Notes: generated by a model from the sequence alone, not told the origin. DNA of 64,000 nt from Nautilus pompilius (GCA_018389105.1 JACATO010000069.1:746501-810500); one strand, 5' to 3'. Shown: positions 1-13,670, numbered from the stretch's first letter. A program made the numbers and translations.

Positions 1-548
1 AATAGCATAGCTGGCAGATATTAATCTTTAATAGATTGATCACATACACATTGTTGATTTGTTTATTTGGACTTAGAAATATCTTTTGAAACACTAACTG
101 CTGGCTCTTGATGTTAGCTTTTGTACTTTTTCTATCACATTGAAAAAAGTTAAATGTTTAAAAACACAATTGAGCTGCATATTATGTTATAAGATAAAAG
201 ACAAACTTCAACTGAATTTGTGATAGGAAACAGATGATATGGTAAGCAAATAAGTGAAATCAAATTTGTGATAAGAACAGTTACTCTGGGTGTGTTTTGA
301 CTTAAACAATTAAAATGAAATAATTCAGGTTTAAAACATCATGGAAAAATTTTTAAGTTTATAGATTTCTCCAGAACTTTAAAGAATTTGCTTGAACTAT
401 TTTTAAATGCTGGTTTATTAAAGATTTAAAAAGTTTATCTCATAAATTTTGGAATGTAAAAAATTCATAAAATTTTAATAAAAAGCATTTGTGAAATTCT
501 TGTTTTTTTTAAGAAATGATCAAAATATTTTGTTTTATTTTAATTAAG

Positions 549-3500
549 GTGGAGAGACAGAAAAAGAAGATAGAAAATTTGGGGTCAACAATAGATGAGT
601 TAAATTTAAAGTCAGATAGGTCAGAAGAAACAGAAACAGATAGGTCAGAGACAGAGACATACAAGTTAGATCCAAAAAAAAGTCAGCCAGCAACAAGGAT
701 AAATAAGGAAATCACAGAGGAAAGCAAGTCAGGGTCATTTGCCTCAGAGGCAAGGATAGATAGGTCAGGGGTAAGGACAAATAAGTCAGAGGCAAAATTA
801 GATAACTCAGAATCAAGGGTAGATGGGTCAGAAACAAGGTTATGTAAGTCAGAGGAAAAACCAAAGTTATTTGTGTCAGAGACAAAAATAAAGGGAATAA
901 AAAGTAATTCAGAGGAAATGTCAAATGTGGAGATAATGAGAGATGAGTTGAAAGAGATGGAAGACTCAGAACTAATTTCATTTGATATGAAGACAGAAAC
1001 TAATGAATCTAAAATAATTGACAAGGCATTTGAAATATGTGAGTCAAAGAAAGGTGAAAAAGAGAGAAAGTCTGGCAAATTAAAGACAAAGAAAGACAAA
1101 TCAACAGAGGTTTCGTTTGAGAAGGTCCATGTAAGTTGTACAGTTTATGTAAAAAAAAGATTTTGCAATGATTTCAGTAAAGTAAAAGTTGAACTTTGCC
1201 AATTCTGTGTGTTGTGTGTGTGCATGCGTGCGTGTTTGTTTCAAGATTTTTACAGAGAGCCCTGGGGATTTGGTGAACTACAGATAAATGTAATGTCAGT
1301 TATACTGTCCCTTTATTGGCAGTTAATGATCTTTTAGACATGCCCCAGTAAGGTGAGTCCTATTGGATGATATGCCAATTCTGTGAGATGGATCTGGATG
1401 AAATGGATGATGATATAATAAAACTGAATCTTTAACTTCAGCAGAAATTTACTACAGGGCACTGGTATAAATGAAGTAGACTTTTTTTGTCTTGAGTGAG
1501 ACCAATCTTTTGTAGTGGAGCAACCAATGCCTCAAATTTTTGGCTTTGTTGCCCAATATATAGTGTTTGCCCAAAATTAAACTTTTAAAACATAGCCTCT
1601 GTTGATGATGTTGAGTTGATCAAGTCAATTTCTGAGTGTGAGAGTGGCTCTGATGATGAGTTTGTTCCTGTTGAAGGTGGTGAGGCTTTCAGTGATGGAT
1701 CGGATGACAAAGAGAAAAATGAGGAATAAATCCTGAAATATTTCATCGGAAAAAGATTTTTTGTCTGCTTTGTAAATTATACTGAGCTGTACCAACTTGA
1801 TTTTTGCGCTATTGCAGAAAGATAACTTATTTTTTTGCTTTTCGAACGTTCCCTCACTTATAATGGCATGCTGTTATAAGTGAGGTATTACAGTAATGAA
1901 TTCTGTAGAAACTTTGATTAAACAAGACAATGTTTTTGTTTGATGACTACTAAACTAATTTGGTTATAAAGTGATTAGAGTATCTTTACATGTATGAAAA
2001 AATGTGCCTGAAATTTTGTAGCAGAACAAACATTTGTTTGTCACCAGCTGATTACATACAAAATGTGGATTTCTATTTTTGTAATTAACAAAGAAAATCA
2101 TTTTAATGTGAAATGAAATAGTTTGACAAGAAAGGTTTTCAGTCTGGAGTAAGCAAAACAACTGCTAAGAAAGCAGCTCTGTTTGTATGTGTAATTCACA
2201 GCAAAAAAAAGTGTGTAGCAGAAAGAAGAAAGTGCTGGAGGTGACAGAGCAATTATTAGAAATTCTAAAGCAAACTGCTTCCTTACCAGCCCATATTTAG
2301 CAGCAGACCTCAGTTCTATTGTACAAAGTTCTGTCTCCAAGATGACCCTCAGAAGGTGTTTGAGAAAGGTTGGATTGATTTGGCTGGATAACTACTTGCA
2401 GCTTCTTAATCATGGCAATAAGAAAAAGAAAAACTGATTTTGCAAGGGAAAATTAGGGTCACAATCCAACAATGGTAGAATGCAGTATGGCTGAATAAAA
2501 CTCCATTTGAAATCTTAGGCTCTGACTTAAAAAGAAAGTGTGCCTTAAGAAAAGCTAGAAATGATGTATTTAGTTCTTCAGTTATCATCGTTATCTATAG
2601 CCTGTAGACATGATTGATAAGATTGCATAATAATGCTTTTGTTACCGATAACAAATGTTGTCATTACTGCACATTATGACACCCATTCTGTCATCAGCAA
2701 GAAATGGAAAGTCCCTGCTGGAACTTCACTATTCATGTGTGGGAGAAAACCAGAGGAAACTGTGGTGATAGTCTGGTATAGTCAGTCCCCAGAAGATTGA
2801 GCTCAAGTTCTCAGTCACAGCAGCTACACACTTGACCTTCAACTTGCCCATTAAATTTAGTTGAAATTTTTGAAAGTTTGAGTTTGCTTTAGTGATTCTC
2901 AGGTTAGAAAGCTAATCAAAATTAATAGAATTGTTCCAAACAAAAGGGATTATCCAACTGTTGCTATATCATGCTTTACCAAACCACTGATTGATAGGTG
3001 GCACTGACTTTATTATGCAATAAGAAAATAAACTCAGTAAACAACATCTATCTTAAAAAGCAGAAGCTGGAGTCCTGAAAACGATGAATTGTCCATCTCA
3101 GTCTCCATATCTCAACTATATTGACCACTTTTGGAATGAACTAGATGAAAAGGTTAAGTATACAGAGGATCAGTTAATGTTCTGTAGTTGTGAAATGACT
3201 TCAGTAAGGAATGGAATCTTTTGCCTTTTTAATACTTGGAGAAATTAATAGCTTTGATCTCCACAATATTAAAAATGTTCATAAACAAAAAGGATATCTT
3301 GATTTAAAAAGTCATTGGTGACTAAAGTTCCAACAAAAACTTATTATAACCTGTTCTTAGAGCATGAATTTTCTAAAAGTTACTTGCTAAGATACATGTA
3401 ACTGTATGCATTAATAAATTGATTATATATTTGATATATATGATACTGTATTGGTGAGTCTACAGTTAGGACTGTATGTATATGTATTTCATGTAAATAT

Positions 3501-6500
3501 TTATTTGGACTTAAGAGTAATGATAAGGCAGACAGAATAGTAGTGGTAAAAAAAACGAAGCCCTGTTTTCTATCCAATAGCAGTTATTTATAATTCTACT
3601 GTCTATAATTTTCTCTTTTTAGAGTAAAAAGGATGATGATGGAAGTTTGAATGACAAAAAGAGAATAAAGGAGCTGGAAGAAGAAGTAAAAAGTCTGCAA
3701 AACCTTTTATATCAGGTATTTGTCAGAAACTGTAGTAAAAATATACACTCATGCCCAAAATTATGAAAGTAACTGTCATTTAGTTTATAATATTTTGTCC
3801 TAAAATGAAATGTTTCCCCAACCAAAATAGCATTATTAGATACTGTAAATGGTTTTATTTTATTTTGATGTCATTTCAGATATTATGACATGGTATTTCT
3901 CAAACCTTTGGCTCATCAAAGAAGCTGTTCTTTACTCTAATAAATAGTTTACAGATATGAGGCAATTTTGCTAAGTTTTTGCATCTATTCACTGTTTATT
4001 TTACTTGAAACTGATTAAAAATATTTCCAGAGTTTCTTTACACTTGAAGTTTGCTGTGTTTTTTGTACAATGATCTAATTTCTTCTAGAGATGTTCAGTA
4101 AAGAACAAGCTAGGGTTTGGGATAGCCAGTCTATGCATAGTATTTGAGAACTCCTCAGGGTTTCTTTGGTGTCTAAACAGTTAATACACAACTTTAATCA
4201 ATGTTTTGGGTTATTGTTCAAAAGTGAATCCTTAGCCAGCAGGCCAAAATTCTGATCACATGGCATAGTGGACAAGAATATAATGGTAATCTGTTTTTCT
4301 ATAATTCTATCTGCATAGACATTTCAAATGATTTCCTGCACAACATTTTCTTCCCCCACATTGGAACCATGAGCTATTTTTAAAGCATTCCTCTTGGCAT
4401 TACTGGAATTCATTCAAAACCAAACATCTCAAATAATTTGTGTCTGTAAAATTGTTTTCCAGTCATGAATGTACCTATTTTTGTGAACTCTGCTTCCCAC
4501 ATTTCAGCATTTATAAATTTGATTTTTGGTTTAAGATGACTTTAAGACAGAAACATGACCATGAATTCTGGTACCACTGTCTTTGGATTTCTTATAGGTT
4601 TCTTTGATCTGATTACTGTTTAAACTGATATAGCAATCTTCTGATGAAGAGGTAATTTTCTTGTTCTGTGTCCTTTACTGTGGAATTCACCAATTTTAGA
4701 TAACATTGAAGAATAAATAAGTTTCTAAAGCAATTTTGTCTTCCTTACTCACAGACACATTCATTCATTTGTTCTTCTAGAACAATGAAGTGCCTCTAAA
4801 CTTAGGTTTCAAATGCAATCATGAATTTTAAAAACAGGAAGTGATAAGGACCACTGAAGTCTGTTGATTTACAGAAGACCTTATTTACTCTATAATTAAA
4901 ATATTTTTTTGCAAAAAACTTACCTATAATATTATTAAATTCTAGAGAATCACTAAGTCCAAATATTTAAAACTTACATGATAGCTATTCTATCAAGAAA
5001 ACCACAAAGAACTTTGTGCATAACGAGCAAGATGGTGTATGAGCATGCTAATGTCGCTAGGCTTTCCTACCCAATCAAAAGAGCTAAAAACACACAAAAT
5101 CTCGGTCCCCAAAGTATTGATATAAGATGTTTGATTATTTATTCATTAGATAATTTCCAATTATTACTTTTTAGCAAATCATAAAATATTACAGTATGCC
5201 AAAATTGTATCGACTTCTATATTCTGTTAAGCTATTTACCACTAAAGCTACAAGTGACACTCTTGTGATGGTGGAAGAGTGGAGAGACATATGACAAGCA
5301 TACATACTGGAATATGGAGTAAAATAATTCATTAATCTGGTCAAACTTTATACAAAGTACTTTGTACTGACTGAAGTCAGTGCCTCTATAATCTTTAGTA
5401 CTCAATTCATTGTAAAGAAAAGGACCATTTATTTTCTTTTCTATAATGCATTGTCATAAAAGTATGGAACATATGAGATGGTAATTATTTTGGTTTTTAA
5501 TCTAAATGTGTATCTGTGAATTTGTTTGGAAAAAAAAAAAAAAGCAATTTTTTTACTTCAATTAGAAAATAAGTTTTAGAACTAATCTGTGATCATCAAT
5601 CAAGCACCCCGGAGAAAAACTGTTATGGATGCTGGAAGGTTTGAGTTTATTTAGAGTTGTATTAAGTCTCTTCAGTATCAAACAGAAAATATGCTTATTT
5701 CTTTTTCTTATTTTTTGCTAGGCAAGAGAGAAAAATTTCAAAAAGACTATACACTTACAAAGTCAAAAAAGTGAGAAAGATTTACAGGAAGAATTTTGCA
5801 GGTACCATCAAGCATTTTGTTCCAAAGCTGTATTTTTTTTTTTGAAATTTTGGTGGAATAAATGTAAATATTTTCAGACACTTCATTGCTAAAAGGTTTT
5901 ACATTTGATTTCATAAAGTTAGTACTTTTTTTCTAACAGTAATAAAATTTGCATTTATAAATATTCTTTTTTAATTATAAACAAAAAAAACATGCAAAAC
6001 TTCTGTTATTAAGGATTTCTAATCTATTTACCATTTATTTATACTTAGTTCAGAGAATAATTTGACCCATTCCGCTAAAGTGTGGCAGAAGAAGTTTTCT
6101 GTTTTACAGCGCAGGTGAGTCAAAATCTAAACTTACTCTCTGCCGCCACATAATGTTTTTCCTCACCTAGAAGCTGGCATTCAAATGGACAGCAGCCATA
6201 TGGAACAATTTTTGTCTTTTTATACAGTTAATTTAACATATGATATGCATATTTGACTTTAGCTGCTCGAAAGATCAGTTGAAGCTCATATGTGCGTATC
6301 ACATGCAGGGCCTGGGAGAGGGATCATTGTGCTGCCTTTGACTGTGGTGTGGGGAGATTTTTAAAATCTTTTATAAAATTCATTGTTTGCTTATTTGTGA
6401 CAGTCCAGTTTAAAAACAATAATCTAGGATAGAATGAAAAACAGAAATTATGTTTGTAATTTTTCAAAAAATAGGCAAAATATAAAACTCAAATGATCTC

Positions 6501-9500
6501 AAATACCCAAACCATTGGAGACCAGAATTTAAATTGAAATGTTATACAGTTGTCCCCTGGTATTTGCAGGGGTTACATTCCTAGAACACCTGCGAAGAGT
6601 GAAAAACCGCAAATATTGGACGTGGTCCATAAAAATGCCTATAAATGTCAAAATATAACGTAAAATATAATAAAAAATATAAGTAAATATATAATAATTT
6701 AATAAAAAAACACAACACTCAGAGAAACACTCGAGATAGCTACACACGGTAAACTGGGATGATGTGGGGCTGCTGGGCTGCATCTGCCTGAGACAGCACC
6801 TCGCGGGCAGCAGCCAATCAGCAGCAAGGAGAAATGAATAACGCTCTCGGATTGGCTACTTTCTAACCTCCAGCCAATAGCGTTTATTTTATATTGATAT
6901 TTTGCTGAATTTATGTTAGTATTTATATTACAAAATTAGTAAATTATATTTCTATTAATAAGTTAGTGTTAAAAAGCATGAAAAAATATATATTGCCACA
7001 AAAAAGCCATAAAAAATTGCGGAAGATATTTGCGATTCTGCGAATATGCGAGGGTTTCCACAAACAATTATTAGTTAGGTTCTAAGGAAAATTCCGCGAA
7101 TAACTGGGGCCGCAAATGCCGAACTGTGATTACGCGGGGGTCGACTGTAAATTGTTAAACCATACTGGAAATCTTGGTTAACTCCTAACCTGGGGGTCCT
7201 GATCACATTTAAATAACTATCACTAAATGAAAATTCAACTTCATCTTTACAGAATGACACAAAGAACCAAAAGACCTTGTTTACATGGTATTTACATATT
7301 TACTACCTTTAATATTTAATAGTGTGTAAAGATGGCCATTTGGTTATGCTTGTCATAACTTGAATTTCAGTAAGATCAGTTGTACAAAAAGATTGGTAAC
7401 AAATAGAAAAACAAAAAAATGTAATACTAAAAACAACTAAATTTACAAATTCAGGATATTCTAGGAGATAGCAGCATAGACAAATGCACACACATGCATG
7501 TACACGCAAATTTTGCATGCATATTTGGTGTTCATTCAGATTAGGTTGTAACTGATTACTGAAAACACATTCCATTATATTGAAATCTGTTCAAGATGTG
7601 CTTGACATATTGTTGTCAAACAAATTTGCTGCCCAAATTTAAAGCTGCATATTTTCCCTTTGCCATATTCAAGTCTTTATTTCTGTAATGCATTTCTTTT
7701 GTTTCAGCCTCTTTGTGCTGAAGGATGAAATGTATCTTCGGCACACTTTACAGCGGCAGGCCGCAGCTCTGCATCAAGCTTCTGTCAGCTATGCAGTAAG
7801 TGACTTAATTCTGACACACTGACTCCCAGCAATAATTGAGAAAGATTCGTTTGTGAGAAAGGTCATGGTCACAAGACATTTTTATTGACAGAACAAACAC
7901 CTGGTTTAAAAGCTGCCTTCACGCAAGCATCTCTGAAATATGTTCATTTATAACTTTGATTAAACCTGCAAGGTAATGCTTTTGTTTAGTGTTCAAAGCA
8001 TGGTCTGCATTGTATATGGACCACAGAGCAGATGCTGCCACCTAAACTAGGATACATAACTTCTTTGGACTATATTAACTTTATCTGTGGAAGATTACTT
8101 AATAATTAAAAAATATTTATATACTTAATTTTTATACATTTTAATGAAGATTAGGTTATTAAAGTAGCCATTTAAATTTTTTTTTTAAAAAGACAGATAC
8201 TCCAGTGGGAATACTACCAGGTAAGGATACAGGGAACGCAACTCTCACATCTTTCCAGAAATTGGTACGTACTGTTTTAGCACCCAGGAATCATTTAATA
8301 CAATATATATTATCATCTTACAAAAAAAAAACCTGTCAATATAAGGAACCTCACATTTTTAATGATTTTTTTTGTTAAGTGTTAGTCTTAATTTAGTTAT
8401 GATCTACAAATTAAACCAGACTTTTTAAAAATAATTTTGAAGGTTGGTACTTGTCTTTGTGGAGGAATTATTCAGCTGATTATTCTTAAATCAAATAAGA
8501 AAGGAAGGAATTTGATCATTCTTGCAAAATATACAACAAACGTTTTCAAAAAAAAATTTTTTTCTGCTAGTAACTTTTTTATTATGGAAACAAAAAAACG
8601 TACTAGTGATATTTAATTGAAAGCCGTAATGGCATTTAGCCTGGTTTCTTTTGAACATCTATTACTTTATTTAACTATTTAAATATAAAACCATTCACTG
8701 AGAAAATCTGTAGAAAATGTTGGTAATCGTACACAATGTTTCCACCCTATATAGCAGTTTTATCACGCATTATGAGAAATAAGAAAGTAATGTTTTTCAC
8801 TTCTGGATTTATAGTGCTGATGATAAATATCGTGTTATATTATAATTTATGCTCAATGTGCTGTAGATCAGTTTTTTCTTTGTTTTATTGATTTCAAACT
8901 ATAGTTGGCTTCTTTATTTTTTAATGTTTGAAAGACGCGTGATTGATGTAAATAAAGTTTTCAAAAACACTGTCATGTTACCAGAGTTACTTATGCGACT
9001 TCTATTTCTCTCTAATTTGTGTAGAAATTTTTTAAAAAATTAATTTAAAAAAAGTTTGCAGCACGCAGATAAACTTGAGACGGGAGAGTAGAAATATTTT
9101 GTTTGTATTAGTAAACATAATTACTTTTATACTGATATGATCCTGTTTTAAAGTTTTAATTCTTTAGATATTTGAACATTTACTTTATTCAACAAATTTG
9201 GATGGGAAACAGAACTGCCTAACACAATCATTAATGATCAATGATAAAATATTCCAGGTGCACTTTGATTTTTTAAAATGAAATCCATTGTACTTTCCTA
9301 TGACTAAGTGAACTATTTGTATCTAATGTTTACTTACATCCATTAAAAACAGTAATAATTTGGATTGCAAAATAACTTCTTTTTTTAAAAGCTAAGACCC
9401 AGTCTTCTATTCAAAAACTGTTGTTGTCTTTGCCTCATTCAGAAAATAATTGTTTTTAAGATTTTCCTCAAAGGTGTCACATCATAGGTAATGTCTGTTT

Positions 9501-10552
9501 GTTTTTAGCATCATATTCCAAAATGCCCCAAGAATGGAGAAAAGAATTACATATCATACTCAGTGTCAGTTCCAAGTGGACATGGAGCATTTTTCCCATC
9601 AGCTGGTAAGAAATTTAAACTGGTATTAATTTCTATGTCTCTAATTAAAAAAAACACAACAACAAAGTAGTTCACGACAGATTGGCAGCACTGCTTCATA
9701 CTTGTTTCTCAACTTTTTACAGGTAGATTCATCGCCTACGGTTCTCAATGAGAATTAGGTCTACAGATGTTAAAAGTTAATGAATAATACTTAAAAACTC
9801 TGTAGTAAAGTTGTCTCTACCTTCTTGTTCTCTCCACATTGGTAGTTTTCTAGATGTCTCTAAGGAAAACGTTTCCAGATATTTTGTTATATTCTCATTA
9901 AAAATGCTCTTCATTGATTGACTACAGAACCAGCTAAATAATCATAGCAGGTCTTAATTACTATGGAATGTTGAGTGTAACATGGCAAATGGCTGGGCAC
10001 TCATTGGTTGGCCTACTGAACTGCCAAAGCTTAGGGCCAACTTTGATTCCAAGTCTGGGTTGGCTCAGTCATGTTTCTTCTCACTCCTTTTTTTACCAGC
10101 CAGTCGTGTGGTTTTCCATTGGGTACCTTGGGCACATTTTCCTCTCACATGAAAATGAAGAGTTCTGGTAGGGATTTCCATGGTGCAGGATAGTTAGCAG
10201 ATGACAGCAGCACTATGCTTCCTCACCAGAGCATCTCCAGTGTAGAGAGGCTATCTTTGTTGTTGAGACTGGTGTATGACTCAACAACAACATGGCAATT
10301 TCAGGATTTATTTTCATCCATGAAATCTCTCCTTTTTTCTTGAAAATCCCTACCATGGTCATAAAAATGTTAGTAACTCAAACATTTCCACTTGTAAATT
10401 ACTTCCATAGCATTGTTTGAGTGTGTTGAAGATTGATACCATTGTCTAATTTTCACAAACTAAATCTGAACCTAAAACAGTTTTTATTCCTTTGTACATT
10501 TTTGAAAGAAACATCATAAAAGTCATAATTATGCTTTAATAAGAAGATGATA

Positions 10553-10594
<42 letters not shown>

Positions 10595-13500
10595 GCCATT
10601 TCCAAAAATAATCAAACATGCTAATGTTTTCTGTTTACTTGTAATGTCACACTTCATTTAAAACTAAATCATAAAATAGTAGCATTATGTGAAAACTCTG
10701 TGGACTTCATCTCAACAGTTACTGGATGAAACAGCAATCTTTTATGCTGGACTAGTCAATGGTTCTGAAGTTAAAAGCATGTCTGTTTGAGAGATCTAAG
10801 CTGTATGTGATGCAGTTAAGGAGATAAAAGATGAACATGTTGAAATATATATGAACCCATGCAACTTTTAAGTGTTTCTTGCTGCAATTTTGAAATAACT
10901 ACACTTATGATAGAACAACCAAAATGTTGATGGAGAACAGTGGCAAAGAATAAAAAACAAATACAGCAGATTTGCTAAACAGGAGACATAATAATAATAC
11001 ATAGCTATACTGCATCAGTGTTGTTTTTCCTTATAGCCATTGACTTCACTTGTAACATGGCTTTCCTTTTACCTTTTCAACAGTAATCATTGTGAATATT
11101 CACAGGACCTGATGCTTACGTGAAGTTTTGTAAATCATTTAATTCCTGATTAAATTTGGCTTTGTTATGAGTAAAATCAGGCTGAGTTCTGTTACTAGCA
11201 TCAATTCAAAATTGCTTCAGTTCAGTGTTGGAGAAAAAGTTTCAATTTACATTCATTCTTCAGCAAGTGGTGTACAGCAGCATGCAGAGCTGCAAAATGT
11301 AAACAGGTCTTAACAGAAATATTTGCATGTATATATTGGTTTACCAGTATAATTTTTTGACAATAAGCACTTTTTTTTTTAAAAACAGCTCTCTTGGTTT
11401 TCTTCATTTTATTGCATGTATTATCTTTTTTTATAAACATTATAAAACCAGTTTGCTACTAAACACTTTTCTGTATCTCTAGAAAATCAGATTCTCTCAG
11501 AAGAGGAAGCTCTAGACCTTTATGCTGATGTTATCCCTTTTTCCAGTGAAACTGGGAGGTATGTATTGTAGATATAGAAACAAGGATTTTTTTTTTATTT
11601 ACAGTATAGCACTGATAAATTAATCTGCGATATATTGTTTTAAATTGAGTTCCAATGATTTTTTACCTGTTAAAATCAGTTTTGTGTGTTACTAATTGTT
11701 CATTCATGTGATGCACAAGTAATGGCTTTTGCTCACAAAGAATGGGAACATTTTAAAGACAACATGCAACCAACAGCAGAATCTGCTGTGGTAGAAAACT
11801 GCTGTATTTATAGGCACAGAGCGCACACAAACAAAAAAAATGTAAATAACAATTGCAGAGTCCTCTTGATCTACTGTTCCACAAAGCCGGTGCTTGAAAT
11901 AATGTAAAACAGATCACTGCAATGGCAGTTACATGTCAGTATCTCTGCTATTCCATCAGCATATAAATAGTCCAAGAGTGCAACAGGTAGTACAGTACAT
12001 GATTAGCAAATTAGGTGAGAGTATGTACACAAACAAATCATGTGTGTTATCTAAGAAATGTAATATATTCATCAGCAGAGTTTGTTTACATAGCAGAATT
12101 AAGCTGATTTCTGGTAGACTAAACATGCTAATTACCCACCAGGTACAAATGTGTTTGAAAAGTCTCATTGACATTCTTATATTCTGCACAGGTGATAAGT
12201 TTATTTTTTAATTGTTTCAATGAAGGATCATCCCATTTGTCTTAAATGTCTTTTTTTCTATTGTGATTCAAAAATATTGATCTAATTTACTTTTATATGG
12301 ATAAATTCCAATGTGTTTAAAGTATTTCCACACAGTCAGCTAGTGTTTTTTAACAAGTATGAACTGAGGACGAATACTAGACTGCTTACTGGCAGTGGTG
12401 CACAAGATTTTACTTAATACTGTTTATTAGACCTATTTCTGGGAGATATTTAGGCAGCAATCTTTGATTTACTTAAGTAATGCCTGGTAGACGACATAAT
12501 AGCAGATGTAACGTAACATATTGTAACTACTATTTCTGCAGAAGTTTTACATTTACTACTTATGAAATATAATGGAATGGAAGCAATAATCCATGTGAAG
12601 TAACTAAACCACATGATAATTTTATCTGTTACATTTTTTTCATTATTTATTTTTTAATATTTTAAAATCCTGTAAATGCAGTAGGCATCGAGCATTGGAA
12701 ATTTAGTTTCTATCACAAAAGTGAAGTCAAGCAAATGTGTGATGTGTCACACTGGCCTAGAAATAACACCCCACATTAAAGGTGTAGTGACTAAAGTTGA
12801 GAGTTTGAGACCAGCCAGCCCCACATTAAGGGTGTAGTGAAAAAGTTGAGAGTTTGAGACCAGCCCATGCTCTAACAGAAATACCAATAAACTTTAATAA
12901 TAGCAACATTAATTTATTGATGATTACTAATAACTTTTTAATAATATAATTTTTCTAAAACAAACGAATAACTAAATTGAAGGTAAAAATATATATAAAT
13001 ATATCTGGAATTTTTTTTGTCTGTTTTAGGTAAATTTTAGCTTTGGAAAAAATATTTAAAAAACGAGCAAATTATGTAGTGAAAAATCTCCAAGAAAATT
13101 ACATGCATTATTAGTGCTGCTTCATATTTGCAAAAAATGAAAAATAGTAGAGGATATCAACATAAAATGTTGGAATAATAAATAAATGAATAAAAGATAA
13201 ATAAACTCTTTCAAATACTAAAAAGGTATCACAATCTTGAATATTTTTATGATCCATCATAATTGGTTTTAATATGCAGCCACCATAAAACAGATAAATA
13301 GGAATTGTAATTATTATTATTATTATTATAACAAAATATTTATCTAAGGAGATAAAGAGCTTATGGAAGAATGTTATTCATGGTGTTACTACTGTATTGG
13401 ACAGATGAATTTTGGATTTCATCAATGACTGTAAATATCTATTTCATTGATGTTTCGAAGAATATTTTGCTGTTACATCTTTTTTGAAAAGTTTGCTAAA

Positions 13501-13670
13501 AATAATGAAGATCAAAAAAAATTTTGTAAAAAAAACAAAACAAAAACCTGATCTAAATAAAATTTTATATTTTAATAAAGCTGGCATTCCACTGTTAATA
13601 ATTATTGTCTTTATGTTTTGGTTTTTTCAGACTTGAAGTTGTTGATAGGGAAAATCAACAGAATGTGTGA
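549..13670 (+). CDS. Unrecognised coiled-coil protein, last nine exons (397 residues; 5' end outside window)
   Basis: Nine exons join with matching phases and consensus splice sites: 549-1130, 3623-3715, 5722-5801, 6049-6114, 7708-7795, 8193-8264, 9509-9605, 11483-11558 and 13631-13670 (TGA at 13668). Total 1,194 nt, 397 codons plus stop. The first visible exon starts at an AG acceptor (547-548) in phase 0, so more exons lie upstream. It encodes a charged, Ser/Glu/Lys-rich segment with 7-residue repeats. Exons 2-5 are predicted coiled coil (KELEEEVKSLQNLLYQ; then Gln/Lys-rich helices up to LRHTLQRQAAALHQ). Exons 6-9 encode a Pro/Ser-rich tail ending in DRENQQNV. I do not recognise the family; a cytoskeletal, centrosomal or ciliary coiled-coil protein is a guess from composition only. 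Exon structure is well supported by phase, product is unknown. Confidence 0.8.
735..872 (+). repeat. In-frame heptapeptide repeats (S-E-x-R/K-hydrophobic-D/N-x)
   Basis: Within the first visible coding exon about five consecutive 7-residue units can be aligned: SEARIDR, SGVRTNK, SEAKLDN, SESRVDG, SETRLCK, followed by looser SEEKPKL and SETKIKG. The DNA is correspondingly repetitive (a 21-bp unit with 'tcagag' or 'tcagaa'). Units diverge at third positions, so the array is not recent. Confidence 0.75.
1595..1893 (+). mobile_element. Tigger/pogo-like fossil: transposase acidic tail and 3' terminal repeat
   Basis: A 44-codon open stretch (1595-1729, stop TAA at 1727) encodes an acidic tail with ECESGSDDEFVPVEGGEAF, typical of the C-terminus of pogo/Tigger (DDE, CENP-B-like) transposases. 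After it, 1850-1893 reads CACTTATAA...TTATAAGTGAGGTATTACAG followed by TA, the form of a Tigger 3' terminal inverted repeat with a TA target site. The 5' part of the element was not located, and upstream reading frames are broken. Confidence 0.55.
3060..3200 (+). mobile_element. Tc1-like transposase C-terminal fragment
   Basis: Reading from ATG at 3084 gives SQSPYLNYIDHFWNELDEKV, which matches the third catalytic block of Tc1 transposases (WPSQSPDLNPIE-LW-EL). The Pro-Ile-Glu of the active site is changed to Tyr-Ile-Asp, and the remaining transposase is not visible, so this is an inactive fragment about 140 bp long. Confidence 0.65.
3745..4660 (-). mobile_element. Degraded Tc1-like element, minus strand
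   Basis: On the minus strand, frames broken by many stops give pieces of a Tc1-type transposase: WLSQTLA near 4120 (from the WPSQSPDL block), a helical Gln/Lys segment near 4030-4080, and a C-terminal VKNSFFDEPKV ending near 3903 that corresponds to the family's 'KGGYFDE' end. The lower edge at about 3745 begins CACTCATGCCCAAAATTATG, like a Tc1 terminal repeat. The upper boundary is uncertain. Non-functional; it lies in the second intron. Confidence 0.5.
6547..7147. mobile_element. Tigger-type MITE, 601 bp, TA target duplication
   Basis: The left end CAGTTGTCCCCTGGTATTTG and the reverse complement of the right end CAGTCGACCCCCGCG followed by CAGTTATTCGCGG form imperfect terminal inverted repeats of the Tigger type; both sides continue into a shared TTCCTTAGAAC-like block. 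TA dinucleotides flank the element (6545-6546 and 7148-7149). It has no transposase reading frame, so it is non-autonomous. It lies in the intron after the exon ending at 6114. Confidence 0.75.
10552..10593. repeat. (AAT)n microsatellite
   Basis: About 14 uninterrupted AAT/ATA triplets within an intron of the coiled-coil gene. Confidence 0.95.
12769..12865. repeat. Two-copy tandem duplication, unit about 48-50 bp
   Basis: The segments 12769-12818 and 12819-12865 both read CCCCACATTAA(A/G)GGTGTAGTGA followed by AAGTTGAGAGTTTGAGACCAGCC. They differ by one substitution and small indels, so this is a direct tandem duplication in the last intron of the coiled-coil gene. Confidence 0.85.

Larger units (their letters stand above)
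1131..3622 (+). other. Intron with Tigger and Tc1 transposon fossils
   Basis: Intron of the coiled-coil gene, bounded by GTAAGT at 1131 and TTTTTAG at 3622. It contains a Tigger/pogo transposase tail with a 3' terminal repeat and a short Tc1 transposase fragment (both listed separately). I see nothing else recognisable in it. Confidence 0.7.

Noticed and set aside
683..1099. Minus-strand open frames opposite the repeat exon
   Set aside because: Shadows caused by the repetitive composition of the plus-strand coding exon.
12800..12866. GAGTTTGAGACCAGCC, which recalls a phrase of primate Alu
   Set aside because: Only about 16 bases match, it occurs as part of a local tandem duplication, and no neighbouring sequence resembles Alu or 7SL RNA.
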